Assembly: GCF_000518705.1 (NCBI RefSeq)
Contig: NZ_JAEC01000039.1
Span: 1 to 38,141 of the forward strand
DNA length: 38,141 nucleotides
DNA from: Shewanella colwelliana ATCC 39565
GTDB taxonomy: Bacteria > Pseudomonadota > Gammaproteobacteria > Enterobacterales > Shewanellaceae
Direction: 5' to 3'
Part shown: positions 26,967-35,710 of the stretch, one piece after another
Numbering within the stretch: position 1 is the first letter of the stretch
Layout: each line of letters begins with the position of its first letter
Position numbers and translations under genes: made by a program
The notes under the pieces: model-generated
What the model saw: the letters and a program-made list of their open reading frames with translations, nothing else
The model's database searches: none
What the model was told of the DNA's origin: nothing

Positions 26967-28289
26967 CTAGGGTTTAAACAGATCAATTGTTGCCTGACTC
27001 ATGGCATGTACCCCCGTACTAATTGCAAGGGGGTAATCAGGCGCAAACTGACTCGAATGCAACGAGGGCAAAGTATCACCACTTTTAAGACTTAATTCAT
27101 ATAGCTTGGGTGGTACTGCCCCCAACCAAAAAAGCGTTATCGGACGTTGATGCGCTGTCAATCCATATAAACCAAAATCTTCCCCCGCCATCACAGGGGC
27201 AGACTCAAGCACATTATCATTGCCAAGTACTTGTTCAATACTCGCCTGCACTCGCAGAGTTTGCTCAGGGTTATTATAGGTTGATGGAATCGATTGGGTT
27301 TCATCGACTACCACGACAGGCATTAATGCATTAGGCAACCCGGCACTCACCGCGATCCCTTTTGTTATCCGCTTTATGGCAGCGATTTGCTGTAAACGCA
27401 CCTCGGGGTTATAGGAGCGCAGCGTCAACTGCAGTTTGACCTCATTGCCGATAATATTATGTTTTGAGCCTCCATGAATTGACCCCACTGTTATCACATT
27501 TGGCTCAAGGGGCGACACCTCTCGGCTTGAAATGGTTTGCAGTGCAAGCACGGTCCTTGATGCCAACACCACGGGGTCAATAGTGGTATGTGGGTAAGCG
27601 CCATGCCCGCCCTTGCCCTTTATAGTTATGTCCACTGAATCGACGTTCGCTAAGGCATAACCAGGAGCAATCGCCACTTTCCCAGCAGGTACAGATGCGC
27701 TGACATGCAGCCCTAAAATATGATCAGGTATCGGAAACTGAGTAAACAATCCCTGCTTTAACATGGCTTTCGCACCGCCGCCTACCTCTTCAGCGGGTTG
27801 GGCTACCATCATCAAAGTGCCTTGCCAGCTATCTTTATTGATCAGTAGTTGCTGAGCCGTACCGACTAATGTTGTCATGTGGACATCATGGCCGCACCCA
27901 TGCATCACCCCTACGCTATTATTATTCGCGTCTAGCGTTTTGACTTTTGATGCATACACTTTGCCCGTTTGCTCGGCAATAGGCAGCCCATCGGTATCGG
28001 CACGCACCATGACTGTCGGCCCTGCGCCATTTTTGTAAATCGCCACCACTCCATACCCACCAAAATTACTGGTCACATCAAAGCCCAGCTTAGTGAATTC
28101 CATCGCGAGTCGTGCACTGGTAGCTTTCTCTTGATAGCTCAGTTCAGGGTATTGGTGCAGATGGAGATACAGCGATTCCAGTTCAGGCATCGCCACTTTA
28201 ATAGAATCTTGCAATTTTGTGGCATGCACAGAGGATGTGACCAACAGCCCAGCCATCGCTAGTGTGAAGAGTTTTCTATCAATAGTCAT
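26967..28289 (-). CDS. Secreted M20-family amidohydrolase (hippurate/N-acyl amino acid hydrolase type)
   Basis: A 440-residue protein with a signal peptide (LFTLAMAGLLVTSSVHA), so it acts in the periplasm or outside, unlike most family members, which are cytoplasmic. The M20 motifs are in order: LHQYPELSYQE, RADTDGLPIAEQTG, GVMHGCGHDVHMTTLVG (metal ligands Cys and His), QPAEEVGGGAKAML, LGLHVSASVPAG and late GEDFGLYG. The dimerisation domain lies in the middle with GKGGHGAYPHTTIDPV. Enzymes of this type remove acyl groups from amino acids or cleave related amides. The ribosome site before the ATG is weak. The gene has no obvious operon partner: the siderophore receptor ends 157 bases upstream behind a terminator. 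Confidence 0.9.
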   Translation of the reverse strand: MTIDRKLFTLAMAGLLVTSSVHATKLQDSIKVAMPELESLYLHLHQYPELSYQEKATSARLAMEFTKLGFDVTSNFGGYGVVAIYKNGAGPTVMVRADTDGLPIAEQTGKVYASKVKTLDANNNSVGVMHGCGHDVHMTTLVGTAQQLLINKDSWQGTLMMVAQPAEEVGGGAKAMLKQGLFTQFPIPDHILGLHVSASVPAGKVAIAPGYALANVDSVDITIKGKGGHGAYPHTTIDPVVLASRTVLALQTISSREVSPLEPNVITVGSIHGGSKHNIIGNEVKLQLTLRSYNPEVRLQQIAAIKRITKGIAVSAGLPNALMPVVVVDETQSIPSTYNNPEQTLRVQASIEQVLGNDNVLESAPVMAGEDFGLYGLTAHQRPITLFWLGAVPPKLYELSLKSGDTLPSLHSSQFAPDYPLAISTGVHAMSQATIDLFKP

Positions 28290-28403
28290 AGTGTCGTCAT
28301 CTGTTAAAAGTTTATTTTTTAACCTAACACAGAGTCAATGAAAACATAAATCGTCCCTGGATACGGGAAAAGCACAATATTGAATAACCCCAGTTACGTA
28401 AAT

Positions 28404-28433
28404 AAAAAATGCAGCCAATTGGCTGCATTTTTT
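28404..28433. terminator. Intrinsic terminator of the siderophore receptor gene
   Basis: A perfect 13-bp symmetrical hairpin: six A's, TGCAGCC, loop AATT, GGCTGCA and six T's. It works in both directions and sits 13 bases past the receptor stop codon on the - strand. The same stem sequence recurs in two later terminators. Confidence 0.93.
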
Positions 28434-28445
28434 ATACGGCATCAA

Positions 28446-30872
28446 TTATAAACGATAGGTAAAGGTTAGCTTGGCATTCCTCTCCTCGCCTGGCATACCG
28501 CCAAGGAACACGGCCTTTGCATAGTAAGCTTCGTTGAAGAGATTGTTCACGTTAAGTTGAACCCGCCAATCATCAGTATCATAACCAATGGCAGTATCCA
28601 CTACGGTATAGCTTGCTACATAGCCATCAGGAATACCGAATGAACTAGAGTTAGTGCTGCGTTCATCAACATATTTAGCACCCATGCTTATGCTTAGCGG
28701 ACTCGACAGATTGAACCACTGAGCACCATAGGTCACCCATGCGCTCGCGGTAACATAGGGAACGCCTTTTTGACGAGTATCAAAGCTACCACTATTGGGA
28801 TCTTTTTTGTCTCTGGCGTCTTGATAAACGCCGTTTAAGTTAATCGACCATTGATCGTTTAAATGGGCATTGAGATCCAGTTCGACACCTGAAGTCTCTT
28901 CGCTACCATCATAATAATACTGCGGTATACCAGGTGCAGAAACGCCAGCCTCATAATCTTTATTGTTGTACTGCAGGTTGGTGCGAGAACTTTTAAACAG
29001 CACCAAGGATGCTAACATCTGATCATCAAAGGCTTTAAATCGCATGCCAAGATCATTACTAATTGATTCAGAGTCGAGCCTATCTTGACCATCCCCTTTC
29101 ACACTGCCTAAGATGCTATAAGCGGTTCGTCCCTTAGAGTGATTAACAAAGAATGAGAGATCATCGCTCGGCATATAAGTCAGACCAAGATTATAGGTAA
29201 TACCGTCATCAGAGGTGTCAGCCTCTGGCGTAGGCTGCGCTCGGCTTGCACTATAGCGAGAGTCCACACCAAAGTGTTGATAGCTTTGTGAAATATCATT
29301 AAATGCAACACCGATGCGGCTAGTCAACCCATAACCAAAGTAACCCACATGCTGTATACCGACTCCCCATGCACTCACTTTCTTATCATAGTTACTGGTA
29401 AGTAGCGGGTCATAATCGCTAAATTGGCCTTGAGCCCAGTTAGGCTTTCTAATATCAAAAATGTACGGCAAACGCCCTTGATAGATCTGTTCACCCGCTT
29501 TGTTTTTAATCACCTTATCGGCATCATAAATAGAGTACTGCTTGAAACGAATGTTGCGATCTTCATAGTTGGCATTCACTAACAGTTCGTTATCTATATT
29601 TCCAATTTGAAAATCATAGCGCAAGTCCGCAAAGTATTGCCATGAGGTCTCATCGGCCGAAACTTGGCGATATTCCTGTCGACGCGCAGCGAAGGGATAT
29701 AACACATCATCGACAACCAGTGGCGCACGCGGATCCGCATTAATGGTTCCACTTCGATTCCAGTACACATAGTTATAGGCGCCTGTTTGGCGCGCAAACC
29801 CTGACTGGTAATCGCGATACTGTAACTGTTGATTAAGAAACAGATTATCCGTTAAAAACAGATTGTGAGTTAATTTAAACCTTAGCTCTTCACCTTCATT
29901 GTCTTTCGCCATGGGCGAAATAATGCCCGCATGACCAAATGCATAAGGTGTTAATCCATCATTTGATGATAACGAATTTGCTAATTGCTGGCGTTGCTCG
30001 TCAGTAAGTTGAATCCCAACGCCGTTAGGGTCATTGGTCAAGTCTTCCCAGCTCACATCACCGGCAGTTTTCCCGCCAACCGAATCTGCGTTATAGATAC
30101 GAATAGGATGACCAATCGAATCAACCGCAATGGCGTCCTTAATATACGCAACGCTTAACATGAGGTCTTGATCATCATCAAATTGATACTTAAGTGACCC
30201 ATACACCTCATCACGGTCGGTACCTATTTCACGATAACCATCACTGCGAGCCGATTTAGCCACCAAACGATAAGCAAGGTTTTCGGTTAACCCCGCAGTG
30301 GTGTCCAACGCTAAGGAGTAGGTTTGCCACTGACCCACCTCAGCGGTAAACTCGTGATTGGCTTCAAACTGTGGTTTTTTCTCAATAAGATTAATCACCC
30401 CTCCAGCACTGCCCATGCCATACAAACCGGTAGCAGGCCCTTTTAATACTTCAACAGATTCGACATTGGTTAACGAGCGTGTTGGATTGAAGGTATTGCC
30501 AAGTCCAGCTCCACCATACATGCCATCATAGGTATAGTTGGCCCCCAGACCGCGGATAACAATATTGTCGCCAATACCATAGTTGTTACCTGCCTGCGTC
30601 ACACCACTAATATTGCGAAGTAAGTCTTGCAAATTGCCAGCACCTTGAGTCGTGATCAGCTCTTCATCGACAATCACTACCGCAGCCGGCGTTTCCATTA
30701 ATGACATATCTGATTTAGTGGCTAACCCTGAATTCATCACCACTTGATTTTGGCGACCATAAACCGTTATCCGTTCAACATTACTGGCTGTTTCTTGTTG
30801 CGCATACGATACGCTCGACAACCATGGTGCTGCGCAGGCAAGCGCAAGTACTGAAAAACCCATTTGCTTCAT
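28446..30872 (-). CDS. TonB-dependent siderophore receptor, Fur-regulated
   Basis: An 808-residue outer-membrane receptor with a signal peptide (VLALACAAPWLSSVSYA), a TonB-box-like ERITVYG, and a plug with PAAVVIVDEELITTQGAG, NLQDLLRNISGV, NIVIRGLG and VEVLKGPATGLYGMGSAGGVINLI. This is the signature of ferric-siderophore receptors of the FhuE/FpvA class. The barrel ends in KLTFTYRL. It takes up an iron-siderophore complex; the ligand cannot be assigned, and no siderophore synthesis or transport genes are in the window, so a foreign siderophore is possible. A strong AGGGGAG site lies about 10 bases before the ATG. The Fur palindrome 32 bases upstream indicates repression when iron is plentiful. 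Confidence 0.93.
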   Translation of the reverse strand: MKQMGFSVLALACAAPWLSSVSYAQQETASNVERITVYGRQNQVVMNSGLATKSDMSLMETPAAVVIVDEELITTQGAGNLQDLLRNISGVTQAGNNYGIGDNIVIRGLGANYTYDGMYGGAGLGNTFNPTRSLTNVESVEVLKGPATGLYGMGSAGGVINLIEKKPQFEANHEFTAEVGQWQTYSLALDTTAGLTENLAYRLVAKSARSDGYREIGTDRDEVYGSLKYQFDDDQDLMLSVAYIKDAIAVDSIGHPIRIYNADSVGGKTAGDVSWEDLTNDPNGVGIQLTDEQRQQLANSLSSNDGLTPYAFGHAGIISPMAKDNEGEELRFKLTHNLFLTDNLFLNQQLQYRDYQSGFARQTGAYNYVYWNRSGTINADPRAPLVVDDVLYPFAARRQEYRQVSADETSWQYFADLRYDFQIGNIDNELLVNANYEDRNIRFKQYSIYDADKVIKNKAGEQIYQGRLPYIFDIRKPNWAQGQFSDYDPLLTSNYDKKVSAWGVGIQHVGYFGYGLTSRIGVAFNDISQSYQHFGVDSRYSASRAQPTPEADTSDDGITYNLGLTYMPSDDLSFFVNHSKGRTAYSILGSVKGDGQDRLDSESISNDLGMRFKAFDDQMLASLVLFKSSRTNLQYNNKDYEAGVSAPGIPQYYYDGSEETSGVELDLNAHLNDQWSINLNGVYQDARDKKDPNSGSFDTRQKGVPYVTASAWVTYGAQWFNLSSPLSISMGAKYVDERSTNSSSFGIPDGYVASYTVVDTAIGYDTDDWRVQLNVNNLFNEAYYAKAVFLGGMPGEERNAKLTFTYRL

Positions 30873-30903
30873 TTGTTATAATCTCCCCTCTCGATAATGC
30901 GCG

Positions 30904-30922
30904 AATGATAACTATTATCATT
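30904..30922. promoter_or_regulatory. Fur box
   Basis: AATGATAACTATTATCATT is a 19-base palindrome with perfect 8-bp arms (AATGATAA / TTATCATT) around CTA, and it matches the classical Fur consensus very closely. It lies 32-50 bases upstream of the siderophore receptor ATG, in position to block that promoter when iron is available. Confidence 0.92.
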
Positions 30923-31060
30923 AATATCACAACAGGTGTTTCAGGCGATGATACAAACGTTGAGGGGTTTGCCTTTGTTTTACATACTTTTTTCACCACC
31001 GACTTTTACAATGTAAACACATGAAATAGTAGAATAAATGGCCAAAACAAAAAGCGACAT

Positions 31061-31092
31061 AAAAAAAATGCAACCACTTGGCTGCATTTTTT
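31061..31092. terminator. Intrinsic terminator of the first beta-barrel gene
   Basis: An A-run followed by TGCAACC, loop ACTT, GGCTGCA and six T's. The stem has one A.C mismatch but otherwise repeats the sequence of the terminator near 28420. It serves the - strand barrel gene that ends at 31109. Confidence 0.85.
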
Positions 31093-31108
31093 CATAATTA
31101 AGTAGGGT

Positions 31109-31645
31109 CTAGAACTGGTAATGAATCCCCAGGTACACATTACCTAGGTCGCTCTCAACGCGCTCATCCACACCATTGGTATCAAGGTCGGTATAAAGCA
31201 TCTCATAAGCTAAGCGGACATTAATATTATTGCTAAAAGCCATGTTTAAACCGGCTCCCCATAGCCAACCGACACCATCATAATCCACATCGGATTTCAC
31301 CTTAGTCGATGCCGCTCCTGCTTTAATAAACATCGAGTAGGTATTACTAAAGTAGTGATGAAATTTAGCAGCAAAAGAGAGGTGATTTGCGGTCACATCG
31401 CCGACATCAACATAGTTGTCAGTCATCACGTAGGCCGTTTCAACAGCAAAGTTTTTGCTAAAATAGTAGCCGCCATACACACCGTAGCTTATCGCTGACT
31501 CATCAAACGCCCCAGCCTCTAGCTGGGAATAACCTCCCAATGCACCAAGGTAGTAGCCCTTGATATCTTTCACTACGATTGCCGAAGCCGAACTAGCAAC
31601 TAAACTACAAACTAATGAGAGCACAACTAGCCATGATCGCTTCAT
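31109..31645 (-). CDS. Small outer-membrane beta-barrel protein, first of two tandem paralogues
   Basis: A 178-residue protein with a signal peptide (LVVLSLVCSLVASSASA) followed by alternating amphipathic strands: YYLGALGGYSQL, YGVYGGYYFSKNFAVETAY, LSFAAKFHHYFSNTYSMFIKAG, WLWGAGLNMAFSNNINVRLAYEML. It ends in YLGIHYQF, with the terminal Phe that the BAM complex recognises. The pattern is that of an eight-stranded OmpA/OmpX-like barrel, with no C-terminal peptidoglycan domain. It is clearly related to the next gene upstream (182 residues): FDESA, the Gxx-GGY motif, SMFxKxG, GxGWxWGxGLN and LGxHYQF are shared. Function unknown; possible roles are surface interaction or a small pore. A GGGGGA site precedes its ATG. 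Confidence 0.85.
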   Translation of the reverse strand: MKRSWLVVLSLVCSLVASSASAIVVKDIKGYYLGALGGYSQLEAGAFDESAISYGVYGGYYFSKNFAVETAYVMTDNYVDVGDVTANHLSFAAKFHHYFSNTYSMFIKAGAASTKVKSDVDYDGVGWLWGAGLNMAFSNNINVRLAYEMLYTDLDTNGVDERVESDLGNVYLGIHYQF

Positions 31646-31797
31646 TTATCCCCCGACCTATGTGTTAACAAGTATCTAACATCATAGACTAAAACTTTCG
31701 GGATATTAAGTCTTTAATCATGTCTTGGGGCAATTATTACCGCGCTCAACTTTATAGCGAGTAAAGGCGCAATTAAGGCGTTAGGCACAAGCAATAA

Positions 31798-31822
31798 AAA
31801 TGCAGCCTAAGCTGCATTATTT
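31798..31822. terminator. Intrinsic terminator of the second beta-barrel gene
   Basis: ATGCAGC, loop CTAA, GCTGCAT, with an A-run before and TATTTG after. The stem is 8 bp and the T-run is broken, so it is weaker than the other two, although it shares the TGCAGC core with them. It follows the - strand gene that ends at 31847. Confidence 0.75.
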
Positions 31823-31846
31823 GTATATCCAACCCTTAAAAACATC

Positions 31847-32395
31847 TTAGAACTGATAGTGAACGCCTAACGAGATATTGCTCAATTCACTGTCAATCTC
31901 TTCATTAAAATGGTTATGCTCCAAATCTGCATTGATCATCTCATAGCTAACACGGACATTCAGCTTATCTGTAACCGCAGCGTTAAGTCCTAAGCCCCAC
32001 ACCCAACCAATACCAGAGAAGTCGTTATTGACGCCATCTTCATCAGCAGCAACCGCTGTTGCCGTTAGGCCAACTTTAGCAAACATAGAAATACTATCAT
32101 TGAAATAGTACGAAAATTTAGGCGCAGCAGTAAATGAAGCGGCGCGAATATCACCGTAGTCACCTAAGTCACCAGTGGTAAACAAGGTACCTTCTAAGCC
32201 AAAGTTTTCAGTGAAATTATAACCACCGTAAGCACCAACACTTACAGCTGACTCATCAAACTGATTAACAGTTAAATTAGCCGAGCCAATGTTACCACCC
32301 ACATAGAAACCAGTTTTGTCGGTCTCAGCCATAGCCGTAGCACTGCTTAATAATGCCGTAATCGATAACGCGACTAGTGTAAGTCCCTTTTTCAT
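31847..32395 (-). CDS. Small outer-membrane beta-barrel protein, second of two tandem paralogues
   Basis: A 182-residue paralogue of the neighbouring barrel protein. The signal peptide is KKGLTLVALSITALLSSATAMA, followed by GFYVGGNIGSANL, FDESAVSVGAYGGYNFTENFGLEG, FTAAPKFSYYFNDSISMFAKVG, GIGWVWGLGLNAAVTDKLNVRVSYEM and the closing ISLGVHYQF. It is predicted to be an eight-stranded OmpA-like barrel. The intergenic gap to its sister is 201 bases and holds a terminator, so the two are probably transcribed separately. The ribosome site GGAG is seven bases before the ATG. The nature of its ligand or partner cannot be read from sequence. Confidence 0.85.
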   Translation of the reverse strand: MKKGLTLVALSITALLSSATAMAETDKTGFYVGGNIGSANLTVNQFDESAVSVGAYGGYNFTENFGLEGTLFTTGDLGDYGDIRAASFTAAPKFSYYFNDSISMFAKVGLTATAVAADEDGVNNDFSGIGWVWGLGLNAAVTDKLNVRVSYEMINADLEHNHFNEEIDSELSNISLGVHYQF

Positions 32396-32655
32396 TTTCT
32401 ACTCCAATAACAAAATACGATTTAAAAACCACGGCATCCTAACCTATTAGCAGATAAAGGAAAAGCGACAAAGTTTGAGTTCGCTAGTTAACTTATCATT
32501 TTTAGGGTTAACGGTGGAAAACTAGTTATATGGCAGCTAAATGAACCAGCTGAAAAGTAGTCGAATAGTATAAAAAGAGGGCGTAAACAGTTTTAGCAGC
32601 CAAAGTCGTATCAGTCGCCCAAACCGACCATGGCTGCTCGATAGGTCAAAAGAGG

Positions 32656-33393
32656 CTAATCTTCAGGTGGTCGAGTTAAGCGTTTTTTACCCGATATCAT
32701 TGCCGATACTAAACCAGGTTGATGCTTAACCTCAGCTAAAATCACCCCGGCTATATGTAAGGCAATAATGAGCATGAGCAGGTAAACACCGTAAACATGT
32801 ACAGTACCGGCTAACGATTTCAACGGCTTTAACTGCGCTACTTTTTGCTTATCGACACCGGTTTCATCATAGGGTTTTAATGATCCGCCCGCTACACCCG
32901 GCTGAGCTAAATAATCACTCACCACACCGCCTAAAGGAGGATAGTAGATATCTGTTCCAGCGCGAACTAACCCCGTAAGCATGATAATAACCAGCAACAA
33001 CATCATCGCAAACACGGCAATATTACCCAGAGGATTATGGTGTAAATACTGTGGTGATGCCCCCTGTTTGAGCTGAGCCTTATATCGGCGAACCGCAGCA
33101 AAATTGGGTAACATCTTAGATAGGCGCGCACCGCTTGACCCCATCACTCCCCATAACAACCTGATGCTCAAATTTATGGCAAACAGATAACCAACCCACA
33201 CATGAAGCGTTTTAAGTTTAATCTTAGCCTCTAGGCCAGTTATGCCTAAGTCACCTCTAAATAGCATTAAAAAACCAATGAATATCAGCGTAGAAACACA
33301 AAACACATTGAACCAATGAAACACGCGAGTCGGCCTATCCCATACTCGATAGACCTTAGCTTGCTCAGTTATACCTTGACCGTCTTGATCCAT
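32656..33393 (-). CDS. Cytochrome b561-type di-haem membrane protein
   Basis: A 245-residue inner-membrane protein of the cytochrome b/b6 (Ni,Fe-hydrogenase b-type subunit) superfamily. I start it at the ATG at 33393 because GGGGAG lies five bases before it; an ATG six codons earlier is less favoured. Four hydrophobic segments carry the expected haem-ligand histidines: VFHWFN (His26), LKTLHVWVGY, and two in the last helix pair, VHVYGVYLLML and ALHIAGV. The sequence opens with the typical RVWDRPTRVFHW. A long loop between helices 3 and 4 (YPPLGG to LKSLAG) faces the periplasm. It would move electrons between the quinone pool and an external partner, but no catalytic subunit or c-type cytochrome gene lies next to it. 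Confidence 0.87.
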   Translation of the reverse strand: MDQDGQGITEQAKVYRVWDRPTRVFHWFNVFCVSTLIFIGFLMLFRGDLGITGLEAKIKLKTLHVWVGYLFAINLSIRLLWGVMGSSGARLSKMLPNFAAVRRYKAQLKQGASPQYLHHNPLGNIAVFAMMLLLVIIMLTGLVRAGTDIYYPPLGGVVSDYLAQPGVAGGSLKPYDETGVDKQKVAQLKPLKSLAGTVHVYGVYLLMLIIALHIAGVILAEVKHQPGLVSAMISGKKRLTRPPED

Positions 33394-33548
33394 ATTCTCC
33401 CCCCACAACATTGGACAATCTCATCAGTGAACAATATACGCCTTTAAAAGAAAATTTTATGTGAAATTTGCTTCATAGAAGAGAAAGCCAAAGGCGAGCA
33501 ACCGCTCACCTTTAACTGGAAGATGGCCAATATAAGGTCGTACTCCCG

Positions 33549-34409
33549 TTAACCAAGACGTCGCCTAAGCCCTGCTAGGCCAGAGAGGAAAAACAGACCT
33601 AAAGTTGAAAGCGAGCCACCAACAATCACCTCAGTTGTCACCTCTTCATAGGGGTCACGATCGGCACTCTCAAGCGGCAAAGCATATAGATCATCCACAT
33701 CATCACTACTGATAGTCGCCACAATATCACTGTAACCCACCTCATAGAGATCGATCAGCACATCATAATGATCCGTTGGGTATCCGCTATGCAAGGTTGT
33801 CAGCACCTCAAAGTCATCATCACTGGCATCGTCAACAATAGTGAAGGTATCTGTGGTATGAAACAGCTCCCAAGGACCGCCATTTCGACTCAAATAAAGA
33901 TCAGCATAAACATCGACAGCTTGGTTAAAATAACTGGTGTGCAGATCTGCATCAAAGGTCACACTAAAAGTGCGATAAAAGCCATCATAGTCAACATCTT
34001 CAAACAGCCGACTGCTGGCTTCATAAATGGCAAATTCATAGTAAACGCCCGCAGCTAAACGCTCGGCAGAGGAGCGCAACGCTGTGGACTTGTCACTTTT
34101 TTGCTGGCGCTGGGCAACAACCTGATCACGTGTCAGTCTCTCAATTGGCATCACTGCCATCTGCTTGATCTCCAACGCACCTTTTAACTGCTGCGCATTC
34201 ATCTCTTGGGTACTGCGACTAAAATATTGTGGAGCGGCACCGCTTCGCTGCTCAATCGCTACCGATGATGCGCTAGCCATGGTACCAATAACCGCTTCAT
34301 CGGCACTTGCACTCAATGACGCGCCCAATGCTATCAACAGTGGCAGCTTAGTCAGCACACCGTTTAGATACTTAACCTTAGGTTGTTTTGCTTTAATGAT
34401 TGATTTCAT
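33549..34409 (-). CDS. Secreted protein with a GlyGly-CTERM sorting tail (choice-of-anchor H-like)
   Basis: A 286-residue protein starting at the second of two adjacent ATGs, about seven bases after a GGAG. A signal peptide (LPLLIALGASLSASA) leads to a coiled, Gln-rich segment, then a conserved beta-rich domain with GVYYEFAIYEASSRLFEDVDYDG, DVYADLYLSRNGGPWELFHT and HYDVLIDLYEVG. The C-terminus is GG-SLSTLGLFFLSGLAGL-RRR: a Gly-Gly pair, a hydrophobic helix and an arginine cluster. This is the GlyGly-CTERM signal known in Shewanella and Vibrio to be processed by rhombosortase, leading to surface exposure through type II secretion. The repeated Asp-rich stretches (DVDYDGFY, DDASDDDFEV) could bind calcium. 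It is transcribed away from the PepSY/PhoPQ-like operon, so the two may share control. Likeness to the choice-of-anchor H family is from memory and moderate. Confidence 0.75.
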   Translation of the reverse strand: MKSIIKAKQPKVKYLNGVLTKLPLLIALGASLSASADEAVIGTMASASSVAIEQRSGAAPQYFSRSTQEMNAQQLKGALEIKQMAVMPIERLTRDQVVAQRQQKSDKSTALRSSAERLAAGVYYEFAIYEASSRLFEDVDYDGFYRTFSVTFDADLHTSYFNQAVDVYADLYLSRNGGPWELFHTTDTFTIVDDASDDDFEVLTTLHSGYPTDHYDVLIDLYEVGYSDIVATISSDDVDDLYALPLESADRDPYEEVTTEVIVGGSLSTLGLFFLSGLAGLRRRLG

Positions 34410-34601
34410 CATCACTCTCCATCTCAAGCTGTTATGTAACCGTTGCAGCCATTAAAGCCCAATTAAAATGAACACAAGCTGAACGCTAAAAACACACAGA
34501 TTCAATAGGATGGAGACCACAGCACATTCAGCTAATGTTCATCTTGGTCGATGGATACTTTCAATGTAATGGGCGTAATGAGACAACAAAACACCCCTTG
34601 C

Positions 34602-34630
34602 TTGCTAGATATGTTTCTTATTTTTATAGG
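34602..34630 (+). promoter_or_regulatory. Candidate promoter for the PepSY-regulator-kinase operon
   Basis: A -35-like TTGCTA is followed after 17 bases by a -10-like TATAGG. It stands about 40 bases before the favoured PepSY start at 34673, with no other good candidate close by. It was chosen by eye. Confidence 0.4.
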
Positions 34631-34672
34631 ATCTTTTACACTGAGCAGATGATTAGAATACAGGTGCTTTTG

Positions 34673-34993
34673 ATGAAAACAGGTATGATTTTGATAACAA
34701 CAGCGTGTTTACTGCTACCCATTACGGGTAAAGCAGCACAGCTTGAGTTATCGACATTTGCCAGCAGTAGTATGTTGATGGCAGCTCAAAAGAGCAGCCA
34801 GCAAAATCTACGCGTCAAAAGTCGTCAACAAGCGACCCAAATGGTTAAAAGCCAATATGGTGGCAAAGTTCTCAGTGTGCAATCAAGCAAGGTCAACGGC
34901 AACCCCGGCTACCGAGCCAAGCTACTCAGCGCCGACGGAGTAGTGTTTTATGTCTCTATTGATGCCGTAACAGGACAGATGAGCAGGCGATAA
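34673..34993 (+). CDS. PepSY-domain periplasmic protein
   Basis: A 106-residue secreted protein from the ATG at 34673, chosen because the signal peptide (MILITTACLLLPITGKAA) begins there. Earlier in-frame starts would add up to 46 residues without hydrophobic order. The mature protein ends with one PepSY-type module: SRQQATQMVKSQYGGKVLSVQSS, then VNGNPGYRAKLLSADGVVFYVSIDAVTG. PepSY modules are thought to interact with proteases or peptides outside the membrane. The gene is followed after 28 bases by the response regulator, an arrangement found repeatedly with OmpR-type two-component systems in proteobacteria, so it probably modulates the kinase's sensor domain. The ribosome site before the ATG is weak. 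Confidence 0.82.
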   Translation: MKTGMILITTACLLLPITGKAAQLELSTFASSSMLMAAQKSSQQNLRVKSRQQATQMVKSQYGGKVLSVQSSKVNGNPGYRAKLLSADGVVFYVSIDAVTGQMSRR

Positions 34994-35021
34994 GCCCAGC
35001 TTAAACGCAAAGGAGAGAGGC

Positions 35022-35702
35022 ATGCGACTGCTATTAGTTGAAGATGATTTGGCACTGCAAAGCAATTTAAAGCAGCATTTAGTGGACGCCAACTACACCA
35101 TAGATGTTGCCAGCGATGGCGAAGAAGGGCTGTTTCAGGGGCAAGAATATCCCTATGATGCCGCCATTATCGATGTCGGACTACCAAAGCTCGACGGCAT
35201 AGCATTAATCACCACACTGCGCGAACAAGCGATTGACTACCCTATCTTAATCCTCACCGCCCGTGATAGCTGGCAAGATAAAGTCGAAGGCTTAGATGCG
35301 GGGGCAGACGACTACCTGACTAAACCTTTTCACCCTGAAGAGTTAGTCGCTCGTCTCAAAGCACTTATCAGGCGGTCGGCCGGCAAGTCTAGCCCGCTTA
35401 TCCAAAATGGCCCGGTTAGCCTTAATACCAGTAGCCATGAAATTAAAGTCGCTGAGAAACAGATCAACTTAAGTGGCTCAGAATACAAACTATTTGAATA
35501 CTTCATGCTGCATATCGGTGAGGTCAAATCAAAAAGCGTGTTGATTGAGCATATCTACGATCAAGACTTTGACTTGGACTCCAATGTTATTGAGGTCTTT
35601 ATTCGTCGCCTACGTAAAAAGCTCGATCCCGAAGGGCAATACGGACTTATCGAAACTCTGCGCGGCCAAGGGTATCGACTCAACTCATTGTCTGCGAAAT
35701 AG
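35022..35702 (+). CDS. OmpR-family response regulator, PhoP-like
   Basis: A 226-residue DNA-binding regulator. The receiver domain has the acidic pair Glu7-Asp8, phosphoacceptor Asp51 (IIDVGLP), Thr79 (LTARDSWQDKVEGLDAGADD) and Lys101 (TKPFH). The winged-helix domain (about 125-222) ends in VFIRRLRKKLDPEGQ and LRGQGYRLN. The phrase LTARDSWQDKVE and the FH after TKP are unusually close to enterobacterial PhoP (LTARESWQDKVE, TKPFH). A strong AAGGAGAG lies before the ATG. It is the middle gene of a PepSY-regulator-kinase operon, eight bases ahead of the kinase. Whether it responds to magnesium, peptides or acid as PhoP does cannot be read here. Confidence 0.92.
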   Translation: MRLLLVEDDLALQSNLKQHLVDANYTIDVASDGEEGLFQGQEYPYDAAIIDVGLPKLDGIALITTLREQAIDYPILILTARDSWQDKVEGLDAGADDYLTKPFHPEELVARLKALIRRSAGKSSPLIQNGPVSLNTSSHEIKVAEKQINLSGSEYKLFEYFMLHIGEVKSKSVLIEHIYDQDFDLDSNVIEVFIRRLRKKLDPEGQYGLIETLRGQGYRLNSLSAK

Positions 35703-35710
35703 GTAAGCTA

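Noticed and set aside
34611..34632. Possible PhoP box (TGTTTC-N5-TTTATA) before the PepSY gene
   Set aside because: The first half matches the TGTTTA consensus at five of six bases, but the second half is poor; not enough to claim autoregulation.
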